Notes: generated by a model from the letters alone, not told the origin. Counted from the first letter of the stretch, positions 1-10,142 are shown. The stretch: 64,000 bases of DNA from Methyloversatilis sp. RAC08 (GCF_001713355.1 NZ_CP016448.1:2542001-2606000), one strand, 5' to 3'. A program made the numbers and translations.

Positions 1-202
1 GCCGGAAATTAAGGCGGCCGTTGAACTGCTGTTCAGCAAGGGTGACAACAAGATCGAGGTGGTGTCGGTCCAGGTGCTGAACGTCAAGGGCAAGGTAAAG
101 CGCTTCGGCCGCAGTTTCGGCCGGCGCAGTGACTGGAAGAAGGCATTCGTGTGCATCAAGCGCGGCCAGGACATCCAGTTTGCTGAAGGAGGAGCTGTCT
201 GA
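1..202 (+). CDS. rplW: 50S ribosomal protein L23 (uL23), 3' part
   Basis: The window opens inside this gene; the last 66 codons are readable (frame from base 2, stop at 200-202). The visible part carries the L23 core ending, including the [12 protein letters not shown] stretch that binds 23S rRNA domain III near the exit tunnel. In this family L23 is also a docking site for trigger factor and SRP. The TGA overlaps the rplB start as ATGA, so translation is probably coupled. Its position directly before rplB is the normal S10-operon order. Confidence 0.95.
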   Translation, partial: PEIKAAVELLFSKGDNKIEVVSVQVLNVKGKVKRFGRSFGRRSDWKKAFVCIKRGQDIQFAEGGAV

Positions 203-1029
203 TGGCACTCGTCAAAGTCAAGCCGACGTCGGCCGGCCGCCGTGCCGTCGTCAAGGTTGTCAATTCGAGCCTTTACAAGGGCCGCCCGCTGGATTCGCTG
301 ACCGAAAGCCAAAGCAAGACGGCTGGTCGCAACAATCACGGACACATCACGACCCGTCACAAGGGTGGCGGTCATCGTCAGCAGTATCGCGTGATCGACT
401 TCCGTCGCAATAAGGACGGCATCCCGGCCAAGGTCGAGCGCATCGAATACGACCCGAATCGTTCGGCGCACATCGCGCTGCTGTGTTACGCAGATGGCGA
501 GCGTCGTTACATCATTGCGCCGAAGGGCCTTGTCGTGGGGCAGCAGTTGCTCAGCGGTTCCGAAGCACCGATCAAGTCGGGCAACACATTGCCGCTGCGC
601 AATATCCCGGTCGGTTCTACGGTGCATTGCATCGAAATGATGCCGGGCAAGGGCGCGCAGATTGCGCGCGCTGCAGGCACTTCGGTTCAGCTGTTGGCGC
701 GTGAAGGCAGTTATGCCCAGTTGCGGCTGCGCTCCGGCGAAATCCGTCGTGTGCATGTGGAATGTCGCGCGACTGTCGGTGAAGTCGGAAACGAAGAGAA
801 CAATCTTCGCAAGCTCGGCAAGGCCGGCGCAACCCGTTGGCGCGGTGTCCGTCCGACTGTCCGCGGTACCGCGATGAATCCGATCGACCACCCGCACGGT
901 GGTGGTGAAGGCCGTACCGGCGAAGGCCGTGTGCCGGTCAGTCCGTGGGGGCAGCCGACCAAGGGCTACCGTACCCGCAGCAACAAGCGCACGAGCAGCA
1001 TGATCGTGCAGCGCCGTTACAAGCGATAA
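202..1029 (+). CDS. rplB: 50S ribosomal protein L2 (uL2)
   Basis: Full-length L2 of 275 aa (family about 273-276). L2 supports the peptidyl-transferase centre and subunit joining. The diagnostic motif [18 protein letters not shown], with the conserved histidine next to the active centre, lies near residues 224-241. The usual basic tail ending in [18 protein letters not shown] follows. The ATG overlaps the rplW stop codon. Intact, standard S10-operon member. Confidence 0.98.
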   Translation: MALVKVKPTSAGRRAVVKVVNSSLYKGRPLDSLTESQSKTAGRNNHGHITTRHKGGGHRQQYRVIDFRRNKDGIPAKVERIEYDPNRSAHIALLCYADGERRYIIAPKGLVVGQQLLSGSEAPIKSGNTLPLRNIPVGSTVHCIEMMPGKGAQIARAAGTSVQLLAREGSYAQLRLRSGEIRRVHVECRATVGEVGNEENNLRKLGKAGATRWRGVRPTVRGTAMNPIDHPHGGGEGRTGEGRVPVSPWGQPTKGYRTRSNKRTSSMIVQRRYKR

Positions 1030-1039
1030 GAGGTAGGCA

Positions 1040-1315
1040 ATGGCACGTTCAATCAAGAAGGGCCCGTTCGTCGATGCCCACCTGCTGGCCAAGGTGGATA
1101 CGGCACGCTCCTCCAACGACAAGCGCCCGATCAAGACCTGGTCGCGTCGTTCGACGGTGCTGCCGGATTTCATCGGCCTGACCATCGCGGTACACAACGG
1201 TCGTCAGCACATTCCGGTCTATGTTTCGGAAAACATGGTCGGTCACAAGCTCGGCGAATTCGCGCTGACCCGGACGTTCAAGGGTCACACCGCCGGCAAG
1301 AAAGCCAAGAAGTAA
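1040..1315 (+). CDS. rpsS: 30S ribosomal protein S19 (uS19)
   Basis: 91 aa, the standard length. S19 binds the head of the 30S subunit with S13, near the A site. The N-terminus [15 protein letters not shown] and the core [20 protein letters not shown] are family hallmarks. It starts 10 bases after rplB behind an AGAGGTAGG ribosome-binding site. Normal member of the operon. Confidence 0.98.
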   Translation: MARSIKKGPFVDAHLLAKVDTARSSNDKRPIKTWSRRSTVLPDFIGLTIAVHNGRQHIPVYVSENMVGHKLGEFALTRTFKGHTAGKKAKK

Positions 1316-1327
1316 GGAGCGATGACT

Positions 1328-1657
1328 ATGGAAACCCGTGCAAATCTTCGCGGCGTGCGCCTGTCGGCGCAGAAGGGTCGGCTGGTTGCCGATCTCGTCC
1401 GCGGCAAACCGGTTGGTCAGGCTCTTAACATTCTGGCTTTCAGCCCGAAAAAGGGCGCCAAGATCATCAAGAAGGTCGTCGAATCTGCAATCGCCAATGC
1501 TGAACATAACGACGGCGCTGACATCGACAGCCTGAAGGTGAAGACCATCTACGTGGAAAAGGGCGCGGTGCTGAAGCGTTTCACCGCTCGTGCAAAGGGT
1601 CGCGGCAATCAGATCGTGAAGCAGACCTGCCACGTGTTCGTCACGGTTGGAGACTGA
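1328..1657 (+). CDS. rplV: 50S ribosomal protein L22 (uL22)
   Basis: 109 aa from the chosen ATG. An in-frame ATG two codons upstream (1322) lies only 3 bases from the AAGGAG at 1313-1318. The ATG at 1328 has good spacing and gives the usual N-terminus [10 protein letters not shown]22 lines the nascent-peptide exit tunnel with its long beta-hairpin; the conserved C-terminal part [15 protein letters not shown] is present. Erythromycin resistance mutations in this family map to the hairpin. Nothing unusual is seen. Confidence 0.96.
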   Translation: METRANLRGVRLSAQKGRLVADLVRGKPVGQALNILAFSPKKGAKIIKKVVESAIANAEHNDGADIDSLKVKTIYVEKGAVLKRFTARAKGRGNQIVKQTCHVFVTVGD

Positions 1658-1662
1658 AGGTT

Positions 1663-2520
1663 ATGGGACAGAAGATTCATCCGACCGGCTTCCGTTTGGC
1701 GGTCACGCACAACTGGACCTCACGCTGGTTCGCTTCGAGCAAGGACTTCAGCCGCATGCTGAACCAGGACCTCGAAGTTCGCGCATTTCTCAAGAAGAAG
1801 CTCGCGCACGCTTCGGTGGGACGCGTGATCATCGAGCGCCCCGCGAAGAATGCCCGCATCACCGTATTTTCTGCTCGACCAGGTGTCGTGATCGGAAAGA
1901 AGGGTGAAGAGATCGAACTGATCAAGGCACAACTCGCCAAGATGATGGGCGTACCGGTACATGTGAACATCGAAGAAATCCGCAAGCCGGAAATCGATGC
2001 TCAACTGATCGCAGACTCAATCGCCCAGCAACTCGAAAAGCGGATCATGTTCCGTCGCGCGATGAAGCGTGCGATGCAGAACGCGATGCGTCTTGGAGCC
2101 CAAGGCATCAAGATCATGTCGTCGGGTCGTCTGAACGGTATCGAGATCGCACGGCGTGAGTGGTATCGCGAAGGCCGCGTGCCCCTGCATACCCTGCGCG
2201 CAGACATCGATTACGGTACGTCGGAAGCCAAGACGACCTATGGTGTCATCGGTATCAAGGTCTGGGTCTTCAAGGGTGAGATGCTCGCCCGTGGCGAAGC
2301 CCCGGCGGTTACCGAGGAAAACGACAATGCACGCCGTCCGCGTCGCGATGGTCGCCGTCCGGAAGGCGATAACCGCCCGCCGGCAGGCCGTCGCCCGGCC
2401 CGCGATGCCAAGCCCGAAGGTGCTGCAGCGCCGGCAGATGCCGACGTGAAGGGCACTTCGAAACGAGTCAGAAAGTCAGGAGCTAATAATGCTGCAGCCG
2501 GCGAGAAGGAAGTATCGTAA
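1663..2520 (+). CDS. rpsC: 30S ribosomal protein S3 (uS3) with extended C-terminus
   Basis: 285 aa, compared with 233 aa in E. coli. The KH domain is clear ([18 protein letters not shown], about residues 70-87), followed by the C-terminal S3 domain ([22 protein letters not shown]). After about residue 215 comes a low-complexity tail rich in Arg, Pro, Ala and Asp that is absent from E. coli S3. S3 contributes to the mRNA entry channel and its helicase activity. The end of the gene overlaps the rplP start by 32 bases in another frame. Confidence 0.97.
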   Translation: MGQKIHPTGFRLAVTHNWTSRWFASSKDFSRMLNQDLEVRAFLKKKLAHASVGRVIIERPAKNARITVFSARPGVVIGKKGEEIELIKAQLAKMMGVPVHVNIEEIRKPEIDAQLIADSIAQQLEKRIMFRRAMKRAMQNAMRLGAQGIKIMSSGRLNGIEIARREWYREGRVPLHTLRADIDYGTSEAKTTYGVIGIKVWVFKGEMLARGEAPAVTEENDNARRPRRDGRRPEGDNRPPAGRRPARDAKPEGAAAPADADVKGTSKRVRKSGANNAAAGEKEVS

Positions 2521-2902
2521 GGAGCAAAAGGGCCGCAACAAGGGCCTCGCCACCCGCGGCACCAAGGTTTCGTTTGGCGAGTATGGTCTCAAGGCTACCG
2601 CGCGCGGCCGTTTGACGGCTCGCCAGATCGAGGCAGCGCGCCGTGCAATGACCCGTCACATCAAGCGGGGTGGTCGCATCTGGATCCGGATTTTCCCGGA
2701 CAAGCCGATTTCGCAGAAACCTGCAGAGGTTCGCATGGGTAACGGCAAGGGTAACCCGGAGTACTGGGTTGCCGAGATCCAGCCGGGCAAGGTGCTGTAC
2801 GAGATGGATGGCGTCGACGAAGCACTGGCGCGGGAGGCGTTCCGCCTCGCTGCAGCCAAGCTTCCGCTTGAAACCACCTTTGTCATACGACAACTGGGGT
2901 AA
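2489..2902 (+). CDS. rplP: 50S ribosomal protein L16 (uL16)
   Basis: 137 aa, a standard length. The N-terminus [19 protein letters not shown] is diagnostic, and the basic core [19 protein letters not shown] matches the family. L16 helps organise the A-site tRNA region of the 50S subunit. The start lies inside the 3' end of rpsC, so the two genes overlap and are probably coupled. Confidence 0.98.
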   Translation: MLQPARRKYRKEQKGRNKGLATRGTKVSFGEYGLKATARGRLTARQIEAARRAMTRHIKRGGRIWIRIFPDKPISQKPAEVRMGNGKGNPEYWVAEIQPGKVLYEMDGVDEALAREAFRLAAAKLPLETTFVIRQLG

Positions 2903-2905
2903 GTG

Positions 2906-3100
2906 ATGAAAGCTAAGGATCTGCGGGTCAAAGACACCGCCGAATTGAATACGGAGCTGATCGAACTCCTGAAGGCGCAGTTTTCAATGCGCATGCAGAA
3001 GGCGACCCAGCAGTTGACGAATACCAACCAGCTGAAGAACGTTCGCCGCGATATCGCTCGTGTGCGCACGCTGCTGCAGGAAAAGGCGGACGCGAAATGA
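2906..3100 (+). CDS. rpmC: 50S ribosomal protein L29 (uL29)
   Basis: 64 aa from the ATG at 2906; a GTG one codon earlier is possible but unlikely. L29 is a small two-helix protein beside L23 at the tunnel exit. The sequence [18 protein letters not shown] and the C-terminal [16 protein letters not shown] fit the family. The stop overlaps the rpsQ start (ATGA). Confidence 0.97.
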   Translation: MKAKDLRVKDTAELNTELIELLKAQFSMRMQKATQQLTNTNQLKNVRRDIARVRTLLQEKADAK

Positions 3101-3366
3101 GCGAGACCAATCAAAAGGTCAATCGCACGCTGGTCGGGCGTGTGGTCAGTGACAAGATGGACAAGACCGTGACGGTCCTGGTGGAGCGCCGCGTCAAGCA
3201 CCCGCTCTACGGCAAGGTCATCATGCGCTCAAAGAAATACCACGCACATGTCGAAGGCCTCGAGGCGCACGAGGGTGATCTGGTTCAGATTGTCGAATGC
3301 CGTCCGATCAGCCGCACCAAGGCATGGAAGGTGACGCAGGTTATGGAAGTGGCGCGAATCATCTGA
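3097..3366 (+). CDS. rpsQ: 30S ribosomal protein S17 (uS17)
   Basis: 89 aa OB-fold protein that binds the 5' domain of 16S rRNA. The hallmark segments [20 protein letters not shown] and the YHAHVE and [13 protein letters not shown] stretches are present. It is the last gene of the S10 operon; the following 148-base gap marks the S10/spc boundary, as in E. coli. Confidence 0.98.
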   Translation: MSETNQKVNRTLVGRVVSDKMDKTVTVLVERRVKHPLYGKVIMRSKKYHAHVEGLEAHEGDLVQIVECRPISRTKAWKVTQVMEVARII

Positions 3367-3514
3367 TTTGGCACGGGAGGGGCTTGCTCGCCTCCTCCCG
3401 GCATGCTATCGTTGCGTGCTGTGCTTAACGAGCCTTGAATCTGTTGGGCTCGTCCTAAACCCTGACGGGTCCAAGACTGACCGCTCGATGAGCGGGATAA
3501 GTTGGAGAAATTAA
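3367..3514 (+). promoter_or_regulatory. S10/spc inter-operon gap with hairpin
   Basis: This is the only sizeable gap between rplW and rpmJ. It holds an inverted repeat at 3374-3400 (CGGGAGG paired with CCTCCCG) without a following T-run. A weak promoter candidate follows: TTGCGT at 3412-3417, then 17 bases, then TTGAAT. In E. coli a promoter for the spc operon sits at this boundary. Here the promoter call is tentative; the hairpin is seen directly. Confidence 0.35.
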
Positions 3515-3883
3515 ATGATCCAGATGCAATCCATCCTGAACGTGGCCGATAACACGGGCGCGCGGTCGGTGATGTGTATCAAGGTGCTTGGTGGTTCCAA
3601 GCGCCGTTATGCGGGCATCGGCGACGTGATCAAGGTCACGATCAAGGACGCAGCGCCCCGTGGTCGCGTCAAGAAGGGCGAAGTCTACAATGCCGTCGTC
3701 GTGCGCACCGCCAAGGGTGTCCGGCGTCCGGATGGTTCGCTTGTCAAGTTCGACAACAACGCAGCTGTGTTGTTGAACAACAAGCTGGAGCCAATCGGTA
3801 CGCGCATTTTTGGGCCCGTCACGCGCGAGTTGCGTGGCGAGCGGTTCATGAAGATCGTGTCGCTGGCGCCAGAAGTCCTCTGA
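3515..3883 (+). CDS. rplN: 50S ribosomal protein L14 (uL14)
   Basis: 122 aa, standard length. L14 forms an intersubunit bridge on the 50S side. The N-terminus [17 protein letters not shown] and the C-terminus [18 protein letters not shown] are diagnostic. It is the first gene of the spc operon and is preceded by a GGAGAA ribosome-binding site. Confidence 0.98.
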   Translation: MIQMQSILNVADNTGARSVMCIKVLGGSKRRYAGIGDVIKVTIKDAAPRGRVKKGEVYNAVVVRTAKGVRRPDGSLVKFDNNAAVLLNNKLEPIGTRIFGPVTRELRGERFMKIVSLAPEVL

Positions 3884-3902
3884 GGCCCGCGGGAGAATAT
3901 TG

Positions 3903-4220
3903 ATGGAAAAGATTCGCAAGGGCGACGAAGTGGTCGTGCTGGCCGGTAAGGATCGTGGTCGTCGCGGAACCGTGTTGCGTCGCGTCGACGAGCGAGCCGT
4001 GCTCGTTGAGGGCGTCAATCGCGTCAAGAAGCATCAGCGGCCGAACCCGATGAAGGGGCAGCAGGGTGGCATCGTCGAAAAGGAAATGCCGATCGACATT
4101 TCCAATGTGGCGCTGTTCAACCCAGCCACCAGCAAGGGTGATCGGGTCGGTATCAAAACTCTTGAAGATGGTACGAAAGTGCGTTTCTTCAAGTCGAACG
4201 GCGAGTTGGTGAAGGCCTGA
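3903..4220 (+). CDS. rplX: 50S ribosomal protein L24 (uL24)
   Basis: 105 aa from the ATG at 3903; an in-frame TTG directly before it is ignored because the ATG gives the normal [19 protein letters not shown] start with its KOW motif. L24 is an assembly-initiating protein that binds the 5' end of 23S rRNA. Normal spc order between rplN and rplE. Confidence 0.97.
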   Translation: MEKIRKGDEVVVLAGKDRGRRGTVLRRVDERAVLVEGVNRVKKHQRPNPMKGQQGGIVEKEMPIDISNVALFNPATSKGDRVGIKTLEDGTKVRFFKSNGELVKA

Positions 4221-4257
4221 AGGCCTCTCCTCCGGCAGTCTGGGATAAGGAATGACG

Positions 4258-4797
4258 ATGGCGCGCTTGCAGCAGTATTACAAAGAAGCCGTGGTGGGCG
4301 AATTGACGACCCGCTTTGGCTACAAGTCGGTGATGGAAGTGCCGCGAATCACCAAAATCACGCTCAACATGGGTGTTGGTGAGGCGATTGGTGACAAGAA
4401 GGTGCTCGAGCATGCAGTGGGCGATATGGTCAAGATCGCTGGTCAACGGCCGGTCATCACCAAGGCGCGCAAGGCGATCGCCGGTTTCAAGATTCGCCAG
4501 GGTTATCCGATCGGTTGCATGGTTACGCTGCGCGGTCCGCGGATGTTTGAGTTCCTCGACCGGTTGATCACTGTGGCAATGCCGCGCGTTCGTGACTTCC
4601 GTGGTGTTTCCGGCAAAGGTTTTGACGGTCGCGGCAATTACAACGTGGGCGTCAAGGAGCAGATCATTTTTCCGGAAATTGAGTACGACAAGATCGACGT
4701 ACTCCGCGGGATGAATATCAGCATTACGACCACCGCCAAGACCGACGAAGAAGCCAAGGCTCTTCTCGCCGCATTCAAATTCCCGTTCAAGAATTGA
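4258..4797 (+). CDS. rplE: 50S ribosomal protein L5 (uL5)
   Basis: 179 aa, identical in length to E. coli L5, when started at ATG 4258 ([10 protein letters not shown]), 6 bases after AAGGA. An upstream ATG at 4252 touches the ribosome-binding site. L5 binds 5S rRNA and the P-site tRNA. Conserved parts include [11 protein letters not shown] and the segment [19 protein letters not shown]. Confidence 0.97.
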   Translation: MARLQQYYKEAVVGELTTRFGYKSVMEVPRITKITLNMGVGEAIGDKKVLEHAVGDMVKIAGQRPVITKARKAIAGFKIRQGYPIGCMVTLRGPRMFEFLDRLITVAMPRVRDFRGVSGKGFDGRGNYNVGVKEQIIFPEIEYDKIDVLRGMNISITTTAKTDEEAKALLAAFKFPFKN

Positions 4798-4804
4798 GGT
4801 TGCC

Positions 4805-5110
4805 ATGGCCAAGTTGTCATTGATTAACCGCGAGAAAAAGCGCGAAAAGCTGGTCGCCAAGTTTGCTTCCAAGCGCGCTGCACTCGAAGCAACCATTGCC
4901 GACATGTCGGCGAGCGACTCGGACCACGCATCCGCCCGCCTCAAGCTGCAGGCGCTGCCGCGTAATGCCAATCCGACGCGTCTGCGCAATCGATGCGAAC
5001 AGACCGGTCGTCCGCGCGGAGTGTTTCGCAAGTTTGGTCTGTGTCGCATGAAGTTGCGTGAAGCGGCCTTCCGGGGTGAAGTGCCCGGTATGGTCAAGGC
5101 TAGTTGGTAA
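4805..5110 (+). CDS. rpsN: 30S ribosomal protein S14, long zinc-free form
   Basis: 101 aa long-form S14 located in the 30S head. The C-terminal half has the typical [21 protein letters not shown] region, but the four-cysteine zinc site of the short form is absent. Standard position between rplE and rpsH. Confidence 0.97.
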   Translation: MAKLSLINREKKREKLVAKFASKRAALEATIADMSASDSDHASARLKLQALPRNANPTRLRNRCEQTGRPRGVFRKFGLCRMKLREAAFRGEVPGMVKASW

Positions 5111-5122
5111 CAGGGGTACAAG

Positions 5123-5518
5123 ATGAGCATGAGTGATCCGATTGCGGACATGCTGACCCGCATCCGCAATGCACAAATGGCGCAGAAAGGCTCTGTTGTC
5201 ATGCCTTCCTCGAAGATCAAGGTAGCGATCGCCGGGGTGCTGCAGTCCGAAGGCTACATTGAAGGTTTTTCCGTCCGTGCGAACGGGCAAAAAGCCGATC
5301 TTGAGCTGGTTCTCAAGTATTACTCGGGGCGTCCAGTCATTGAACGCATCGAAAGAATAAGCCGCCCCGGTCTCCGTGTTTATCGCGGCTCCGATGATCT
5401 CCCGCGTGTCATGAATGGCCTCGGTGTAGCCATCGTATCGACGCCGCGCGGTGTCATGACCGATCGCAAGGCACGCGCCGAGAAGGTCGGTGGCGAAGTG
5501 CTCTGCATCGTGGCTTGA
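5123..5518 (+). CDS. rpsH: 30S ribosomal protein S8 (uS8)
   Basis: 131 aa. The start [18 protein letters not shown] aligns without offset to the E. coli protein, so the first of two close ATGs is kept. S8 binds the central domain of 16S rRNA and in E. coli is the autogenous repressor of the spc operon. The C-terminus carries the typical [13 protein letters not shown] region. Confidence 0.98.
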   Translation: MSMSDPIADMLTRIRNAQMAQKGSVVMPSSKIKVAIAGVLQSEGYIEGFSVRANGQKADLELVLKYYSGRPVIERIERISRPGLRVYRGSDDLPRVMNGLGVAIVSTPRGVMTDRKARAEKVGGEVLCIVA

Positions 5519-5528
5519 GGAAACTGAC

Positions 5529-6062
5529 ATGTCACGTATAGCGAAAAACCCGGTTGTCGTTCCTAAAGGTGTGACTGTTGCGCTGAACAACGGTGAGCTT
5601 TCGGTCAAGGGCCCGCTCGGAGAAATCAGTCGAGTCATTAATCCGGCTGTAGCGGTGTCCGTAGATGCCGCCGAAGTGCGCTTCGCGCAGATTGAAGGCC
5701 GGGAGAATACCAAGGCGTTGTCCGGCACCATGCGCGCACTTGTCGCGAACATGGTTCAGGGCGTGACGCAAGGCTTCGAGCGCAAGCTCATGCTGGTCGG
5801 CGTCGGCTACAAGGCTCAGGCGCAAGGCGACAAGCTCAATCTGTCTCTTGGCTTCTCGCATCCGGTTGTGCATGAAATGCCGGCCGGTATCAAGGTGGAG
5901 ACGCCTGTGCAGACGGAAATTCGCATCAAGGGTATCGACAAGCAGCTGGTGGGTCAGGTTGCTGCCGAAATCAGGGCTTACCGCCAACCCGAGCCTTACA
6001 AGGGCAAGGGAGTCCGTTATTCGGATGAGGTGGTGGTGATCAAAGAGACGAAGAAGAAGTAG
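5529..6062 (+). CDS. rplF: 50S ribosomal protein L6 (uL6)
   Basis: 177 aa from ATG 5529, the same length as E. coli L6. The open frame extends 13 codons upstream into rpsH, but the ATG at 5529 follows a GAGGAAAC ribosome-binding site and gives the standard [15 protein letters not shown] start. The conserved C-terminus [19 protein letters not shown] is complete. L6 lies near the factor-binding site of the 50S subunit. Confidence 0.97.
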   Translation: MSRIAKNPVVVPKGVTVALNNGELSVKGPLGEISRVINPAVAVSVDAAEVRFAQIEGRENTKALSGTMRALVANMVQGVTQGFERKLMLVGVGYKAQAQGDKLNLSLGFSHPVVHEMPAGIKVETPVQTEIRIKGIDKQLVGQVAAEIRAYRQPEPYKGKGVRYSDEVVVIKETKKK

Positions 6063-6073
6063 GGGTGACGAAC

Positions 6074-6427
6074 ATGGACAAGAATCAATCCCGTTTGCGT
6101 CGTTCCCGCCAGACTCGCGCACGGATTGCGCAACTGAAGGCAGTTCGACTGTCGGTTCACCGCAGCAACAGCCACATTTACGCCCAGGTCTATTCGGGCT
6201 GCGGTACTCGCGTCATTGCAGCGGCATCGACAGTGGAAGAGTCGGTGCGCAAAGAGTTGAGCAATGGCGGGAACGTACAGGCAGCGACGCTGGTAGGAAA
6301 GCTCATCGCCGAGCGCGCACGCGCTCAGGGTGTCGAGCAGGTTGCCTTCGACCGTGGCGGTTTCAAGTATCACGGCCGTATCAAGGCGCTCGCTGAGGCC
6401 GCCCGCGAAGGCGGTCTTAAGTTCTAA
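6074..6427 (+). CDS. rplR: 50S ribosomal protein L18 (uL18)
   Basis: 117 aa from ATG 6074, equal to E. coli L18; an upstream in-frame GTG at 6065 is less likely. L18 carries 5S rRNA into the large subunit. The C-terminal [20 protein letters not shown] block is diagnostic. Confidence 0.97.
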   Translation: MDKNQSRLRRSRQTRARIAQLKAVRLSVHRSNSHIYAQVYSGCGTRVIAAASTVEESVRKELSNGGNVQAATLVGKLIAERARAQGVEQVAFDRGGFKYHGRIKALAEAAREGGLKF

Positions 6428-6447
6428 CTGTTCAGGCGACTAAAGCG

Positions 6448-6972
6448 ATGGCTAAACCACAACGCAAGCAACACCAGGCCCAGGAAGAACGCGATGATGG
6501 CCTGCGTGAAAAAATGGTATCGATCAACCGTGTCACGAAGGTGGTGAAGGGCGGTCGTATTCTCGGTTTTGCAGCTCTGACCGTCGTGGGCGATGGTGAT
6601 GGCGGCATCGGCATGGGCAAAGGCAAGGCGCGTGAAGTGCCTGTCGCCGTCCAGAAGGCGATGGAAGAGGCGCGTCGCAAGATGTCGCGCGTCAGCCTTC
6701 GCAATGGAAGTTTCCATCACCAGATCATTGGGCACCATGGTGCTTCGACGGTGCTGATTCAACCTGCTGCGCCCGGCACGGGCATCATCGCAGGTGGTCC
6801 GATGCGCGCCGTGTTTGAAGTCATGGGCGTCACGGACGTGGTGGCGAAGTCGCTTGGTTCGTCCAATCCTTACAACCTTGTGCGTGCGACGCTGAATGGC
6901 CTTTCGCGCATGAGCACTCCGTCCGACATTGCCGCCAAGCGCGGCAAGACCGTTGCGGAAATTCTCGGCTGA
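6448..6972 (+). CDS. rpsE: 30S ribosomal protein S5 (uS5)
   Basis: 174 aa. The N-terminal double-stranded RNA-binding domain ([18 protein letters not shown]) and the C-terminal S5 domain ([19 protein letters not shown]) are complete. S5 works in translational fidelity with S4. Normal position between rplR and rpmD. Confidence 0.98.
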   Translation: MAKPQRKQHQAQEERDDGLREKMVSINRVTKVVKGGRILGFAALTVVGDGDGGIGMGKGKAREVPVAVQKAMEEARRKMSRVSLRNGSFHHQIIGHHGASTVLIQPAAPGTGIIAGGPMRAVFEVMGVTDVVAKSLGSSNPYNLVRATLNGLSRMSTPSDIAAKRGKTVAEILG

Positions 6973-6980
6973 GGTCGCAC

Positions 6981-7163
6981 ATGGCTGAAAAAACTCTGAA
7001 GGTCACGCTGATCAAGAGCCTGATCGGTCGCAAGCAGGATCACCGCGCGACGGTCCGCGGATTGGGTCTGCGTCGTATCAACCACACCGTTGTCCTTGAA
7101 GATACGCCTGCGGTTCGCGGCATGATCAACAAGGTGGTCTACCTGCTGAAGCTCGAGGCGTAA
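6981..7163 (+). CDS. rpmD: 50S ribosomal protein L30 (uL30)
   Basis: 60 aa, standard bacterial length. Core [19 protein letters not shown] followed by [15 protein letters not shown] is typical. It abuts rplO directly: the stop codon is followed at once by the rplO ATG. Confidence 0.97.
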   Translation: MAEKTLKVTLIKSLIGRKQDHRATVRGLGLRRINHTVVLEDTPAVRGMINKVVYLLKLEA

Positions 7164-7598
7164 ATGGAACTGAACGATATCAAGCCCGCTGAGGGCTCCA
7201 AGCACGCCCGTCGTCGTGTTGGTCGTGGCATTGGTAGTGGTTTGGGCAAGACTTGTGGACGTGGTCACAAGGGCCAGAAGTCGCGTTCGGGCGGTTGGAA
7301 GAGCGTTGGTTTTGAAGGCGGTCAGATGCCCCTCCAGCGTCGTCTCCCGAAGCGTGGGTTCAAGTCGCTGACCCGGGCACGTAATGCAGAGGTGAACCTG
7401 TCTTCGCTTTCGCGCCTGCCGGTTGAAGAGATCGATCTGCTCGTGCTCAAGCAATTCAATCTCGTGCCGCGTGATGCGCTGGCTGCGAAGGTTGTTCTGT
7501 CTGGCGAGATCACTCGGAAAGTCGCGCTGCGTGGAATCGGTGCTACGAAGGGCGCGCGGGCTGCTATCGAAGCGGCTGGCGGCCAGGTCGGGGAGTAA
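7164..7598 (+). CDS. rplO: 50S ribosomal protein L15 (uL15)
   Basis: 144 aa late-assembly protein. The glycine/arginine-rich N-terminal extension ([20 protein letters not shown]) threads into 23S rRNA in this family, and the globular C-terminal domain is intact. Sits before secY, as in nearly all spc operons. Confidence 0.97.
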   Translation: MELNDIKPAEGSKHARRRVGRGIGSGLGKTCGRGHKGQKSRSGGWKSVGFEGGQMPLQRRLPKRGFKSLTRARNAEVNLSSLSRLPVEEIDLLVLKQFNLVPRDALAAKVVLSGEITRKVALRGIGATKGARAAIEAAGGQVGE

Positions 7599-7601
7599 GT
7601 T

Positions 7602-8927
7602 TTGGTCACTGCCGCCCAGCAGCCTGGTCGTAGCGCCAAGTTCGGAGATCTTTGGCGTCGCCTGTGGTTTCTTGCAGGGGCGCTGATCGTCTACAGACTT
7701 GGCGCGCACATACCTGTTCCCGGCATTGACCCTGCGCGTCTTGCTGAATTGTTCCAGGGGCAGCAGGGCGGCATTCTTGGAGTGTTCAACCTTTTCTCCG
7801 GGGGGGCGCTTTCTCGATTCACGATTTTCGCCCTTGGGATCATGCCGTACATCTCGGCGTCGATCATCATGCAGTTGCTTACGGTAGCCGTTCCGACACT
7901 TGAAGCGCTCAAGAAGGAAGGCGAAGCCGGACGCAGGAAAATCACACAGTACACGCGTTATGGGACGCTGGTGCTCGCGTTGTTCCAGGCAATCGGGATT
8001 TCGATTGCACTTGAGTCTCAGCCCGGGTTGGTGCTCGATCCGGGCATGATGTTCCGGTTCGTGACGATCTCGACGCTTGTAACCGGCACAATGTTCCTGA
8101 TGTGGTTGGGCGAACAGATCACTGAACGCGGTGTGGGCAACGGTATCTCAATAATCATTTTTGCAGGTATCGCTGCAGGGTTGCCAGGTGCGATAGGCGG
8201 CTTGCTTGAACTGGTGAATACCGGGGCAATGCACGAACTGACGGCATTGTTCATCGTGGCGCTCGTCATTGCGGTCACCGCGGTCGTGGTCTTCGTAGAA
8301 CGTGGTCAGCGCAAGATTCTGGTCAATTACGCAAAGCGTCAGGTGGGAAACAAGGTCTACGGTGGGCAGAGTTCGCACTTGCCTCTGAAACTCAATATGG
8401 CAGGCGTCATCCCGCCGATTTTTGCGTCGTCGATAATACTGTTTCCGGCTACGCTGGCTGGTTGGTTCGCTACGACCGAAAGCACGCGTTGGCTCAAGGA
8501 TCTCGCAGCAACGCTTTCTCCCGGTCAGCCGGTGTATGTATTGTTGTACGCGGCTGCGATCGTGTTTTTCTGTTTCTTCTACACGGCGCTGGTGTTCAAC
8601 GCCAAAGAAACTGCAGACAACCTGAAAAAGAGTGGCGCCTTTGTGCCTGGTATCCGTCCTGGTGAGCAGACGGCGCGCTACATCGACAAGATTCTTACGC
8701 GTCTGACGCTTGTGGGCGCGGTGTATATCACGCTCGTGTGTCTGCTACCGGAGTTTCTGATCCTCAAATGGAACGTGCCGTTTTATTTCGGCGGCACGTC
8801 GTTGCTGATCATCGTTGTTGTGACGATGGATTTCATGTCGCAGGTTCAGGCCTATGTCATGTCGCATCAGTACGAAAGTTTGTTGAAGAAAGCAAATTTC
8901 CGCGGGACTGGATTCCCGACGCGCTAG
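7602..8927 (+). CDS. secY: Protein translocase subunit SecY
   Basis: 441 aa polytopic inner-membrane channel of the Sec translocon, working with SecE, SecG and SecA. About ten hydrophobic segments are visible, and the motifs [15 protein letters not shown] and [21 protein letters not shown] are diagnostic. The start is a TTG, placed 6 bases after GGGAG; no ATG or GTG lies closer to the expected N-terminus. It connects ribosome production with membrane protein export capacity through the operon. Confidence 0.97.
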   Translation: MVTAAQQPGRSAKFGDLWRRLWFLAGALIVYRLGAHIPVPGIDPARLAELFQGQQGGILGVFNLFSGGALSRFTIFALGIMPYISASIIMQLLTVAVPTLEALKKEGEAGRRKITQYTRYGTLVLALFQAIGISIALESQPGLVLDPGMMFRFVTISTLVTGTMFLMWLGEQITERGVGNGISIIIFAGIAAGLPGAIGGLLELVNTGAMHELTALFIVALVIAVTAVVVFVERGQRKILVNYAKRQVGNKVYGGQSSHLPLKLNMAGVIPPIFASSIILFPATLAGWFATTESTRWLKDLAATLSPGQPVYVLLYAAAIVFFCFFYTALVFNAKETADNLKKSGAFVPGIRPGEQTARYIDKILTRLTLVGAVYITLVCLLPEFLILKWNVPFYFGGTSLLIIVVVTMDFMSQVQAYVMSHQYESLLKKANFRGTGFPTR

Positions 8928-8933
8928 GTACTT

Positions 8934-9152
8934 ATGTCCAAGGAAGATGTCATTGAAATGCAGGGGGAAGTTGTTGAAACCCTGCCTAATGCGACGTTTC
9001 GCGTGAAGCTCGAAAATGGACACGTGGTTCTCGGGCATATTTCCGGAAAGATGAGGATGCATTACATCCGGATTCTTCCCGGAGACAAGGTAACGGTGCA
9101 GCTCACGCCTTATGACCTCACAAAAGGTCGCATCGTGTTTCGCGCCAAGTAA
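8934..9152 (+). CDS. infA: Translation initiation factor IF-1
   Basis: 72 aa single OB-fold factor that blocks the 30S A site during initiation. The sequence [19 protein letters not shown] and the block [16 protein letters not shown] are diagnostic. Its place between secY and rpmJ is typical for betaproteobacteria and differs from E. coli, where infA lies elsewhere. Confidence 0.97.
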   Translation: MSKEDVIEMQGEVVETLPNATFRVKLENGHVVLGHISGKMRMHYIRILPGDKVTVQLTPYDLTKGRIVFRAK

Positions 9153-9182
9153 GTAGGCGTTTGGTTCAGCTGGAGAAATAGG

Positions 9183-9296
9183 ATGAAAGTCCAAGCTTCT
9201 GTAAAGCGCGTTTGCCGCAAGTGCAAGGTGATTCGTCGCCACGGGGTTGTGCGTGTCATTTGCGCGGATCCACGTCACAAGCAGCGTCAAGGTTGA
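9183..9296 (+). CDS. rpmJ: 50S ribosomal protein L36, zinc form (bL36)
   Basis: 37-codon gene too short for most ORF filters. The product starts [19 protein letters not shown] and has Cys11, Cys14, Cys27 and His32, the complete C-C-C-H zinc ribbon of the C+ form. GGAGAAATAGG just upstream supplies the ribosome-binding site. It ends the spc operon; its stop codon lies inside the -35 box of the alpha-operon promoter. Confidence 0.97.
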   Translation: MKVQASVKRVCRKCKVIRRHGVVRVICADPRHKQRQG

Positions 9297-9322
9297 CGCT
9301 TGCTAGTGGTTTTTGATAAAAT
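9293..9322 (+). promoter_or_regulatory. Sigma70 promoter of the alpha operon
   Basis: TTGACG (9293-9298) and TAAAAT (9317-9322) are separated by 18 bases, each one mismatch from consensus. The -35 box overlaps the rpmJ stop codon and the region downstream is locally AT-rich. The expected transcript start is near 9329, about 22 bases before rpsM. In E. coli the alpha operon also has its own promoter in this position. Confidence 0.75.
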
Positions 9323-9350
9323 TTAAGGTTTCGCTTTTCGGGGTGACTGC

Positions 9351-9716
9351 ATGGCCCGTATCGCCGGCGTAAACATTCCTAACCACCAGCACACCGAGAT
9401 CGCTCTCACCGCGATTTTCGGCGTCGGTCGGTCCCGCTCACAAAAGATCTGTGACGCTGCTGGGGTAACCCGCACCGCCAAGATCAAAGACCTCTCGGAG
9501 GCCGAAATGGATCGGCTGCGGGAAGAGGTCGGCAAGTTCACGATTGAAGGTGACCTTCGCCGCGAAGTGACGATGAACATCAAGCGCCTGATGGATCTCG
9601 GGTGCTACCGCGGTGTTCGTCATCGTCGCGGCCTGCCGCTTCGTGGTCAGCGTACCCGCACGAATGCACGTACCCGCAAGGGACCGCGCAAGTCGATCTC
9701 CGGCGGCAAGAAGTAA
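9351..9716 (+). CDS. rpsM: 30S ribosomal protein S13 (uS13)
   Basis: 121 aa. S13 in the 30S head contacts the P-site tRNA and the 50S subunit. [19 protein letters not shown] and the C-terminal [17 protein letters not shown] tail are diagnostic. First gene of the alpha operon. Confidence 0.98.
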   Translation: MARIAGVNIPNHQHTEIALTAIFGVGRSRSQKICDAAGVTRTAKIKDLSEAEMDRLREEVGKFTIEGDLRREVTMNIKRLMDLGCYRGVRHRRGLPLRGQRTRTNARTRKGPRKSISGGKK

Positions 9717-9739
9717 GCGCCCGCTAACAGGACACGATC

Positions 9740-10129
9740 ATGGTCAAGAGTGCTGCAAAAGTAAGAAAGAAAGTCAAGAAGAACGTCGCGGAAGGTATCG
9801 CGCACATTCATGCTTCTTTCAATAACACGATCATTACGATCACCGACCGCCAGGGCAATGCCTTGTCATGGGCAACGTCCGGCGGAGCGGGCTTCAAGGG
9901 CTCGCGCAAAAGCACGCCTTTCGCCGCGCAGGTCGCTGCTGAAGCGGCTGGCAAGGTGGCAGTCGAGTGTGGTGTGAAGAATCTTGAAGTGCGCATCAAG
10001 GGGCCTGGCCCCGGCCGCGAGTCGGCTGTGCGTGCGCTAAACGCGCTCGGTATCAAGATTTCGTCGATCACCGATATCACGCCGATCCCGCACAACGGCT
10101 GCCGTCCGCCCAAGCGCCGGCGTATCTGA
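9740..10129 (+). CDS. rpsK: 30S ribosomal protein S11 (uS11)
   Basis: 129 aa platform protein near the mRNA exit site. The [20 protein letters not shown] block and the C-terminal [17 protein letters not shown] are diagnostic. Standard alpha-operon order rpsM-rpsK-rpsD-rpoA-rplQ. Confidence 0.98.
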   Translation: MVKSAAKVRKKVKKNVAEGIAHIHASFNNTIITITDRQGNALSWATSGGAGFKGSRKSTPFAAQVAAEAAGKVAVECGVKNLEVRIKGPGPGRESAVRALNALGIKISSITDITPIPHNGCRPPKRRRI

Positions 10130-10142
10130 GAGGAAGTAGAGA

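Noticed and set aside
3374-3400. Terminator at the end of the S10 operon
   Set aside because: The hairpin is real, but no T-run follows; listed only as part of the inter-operon region.
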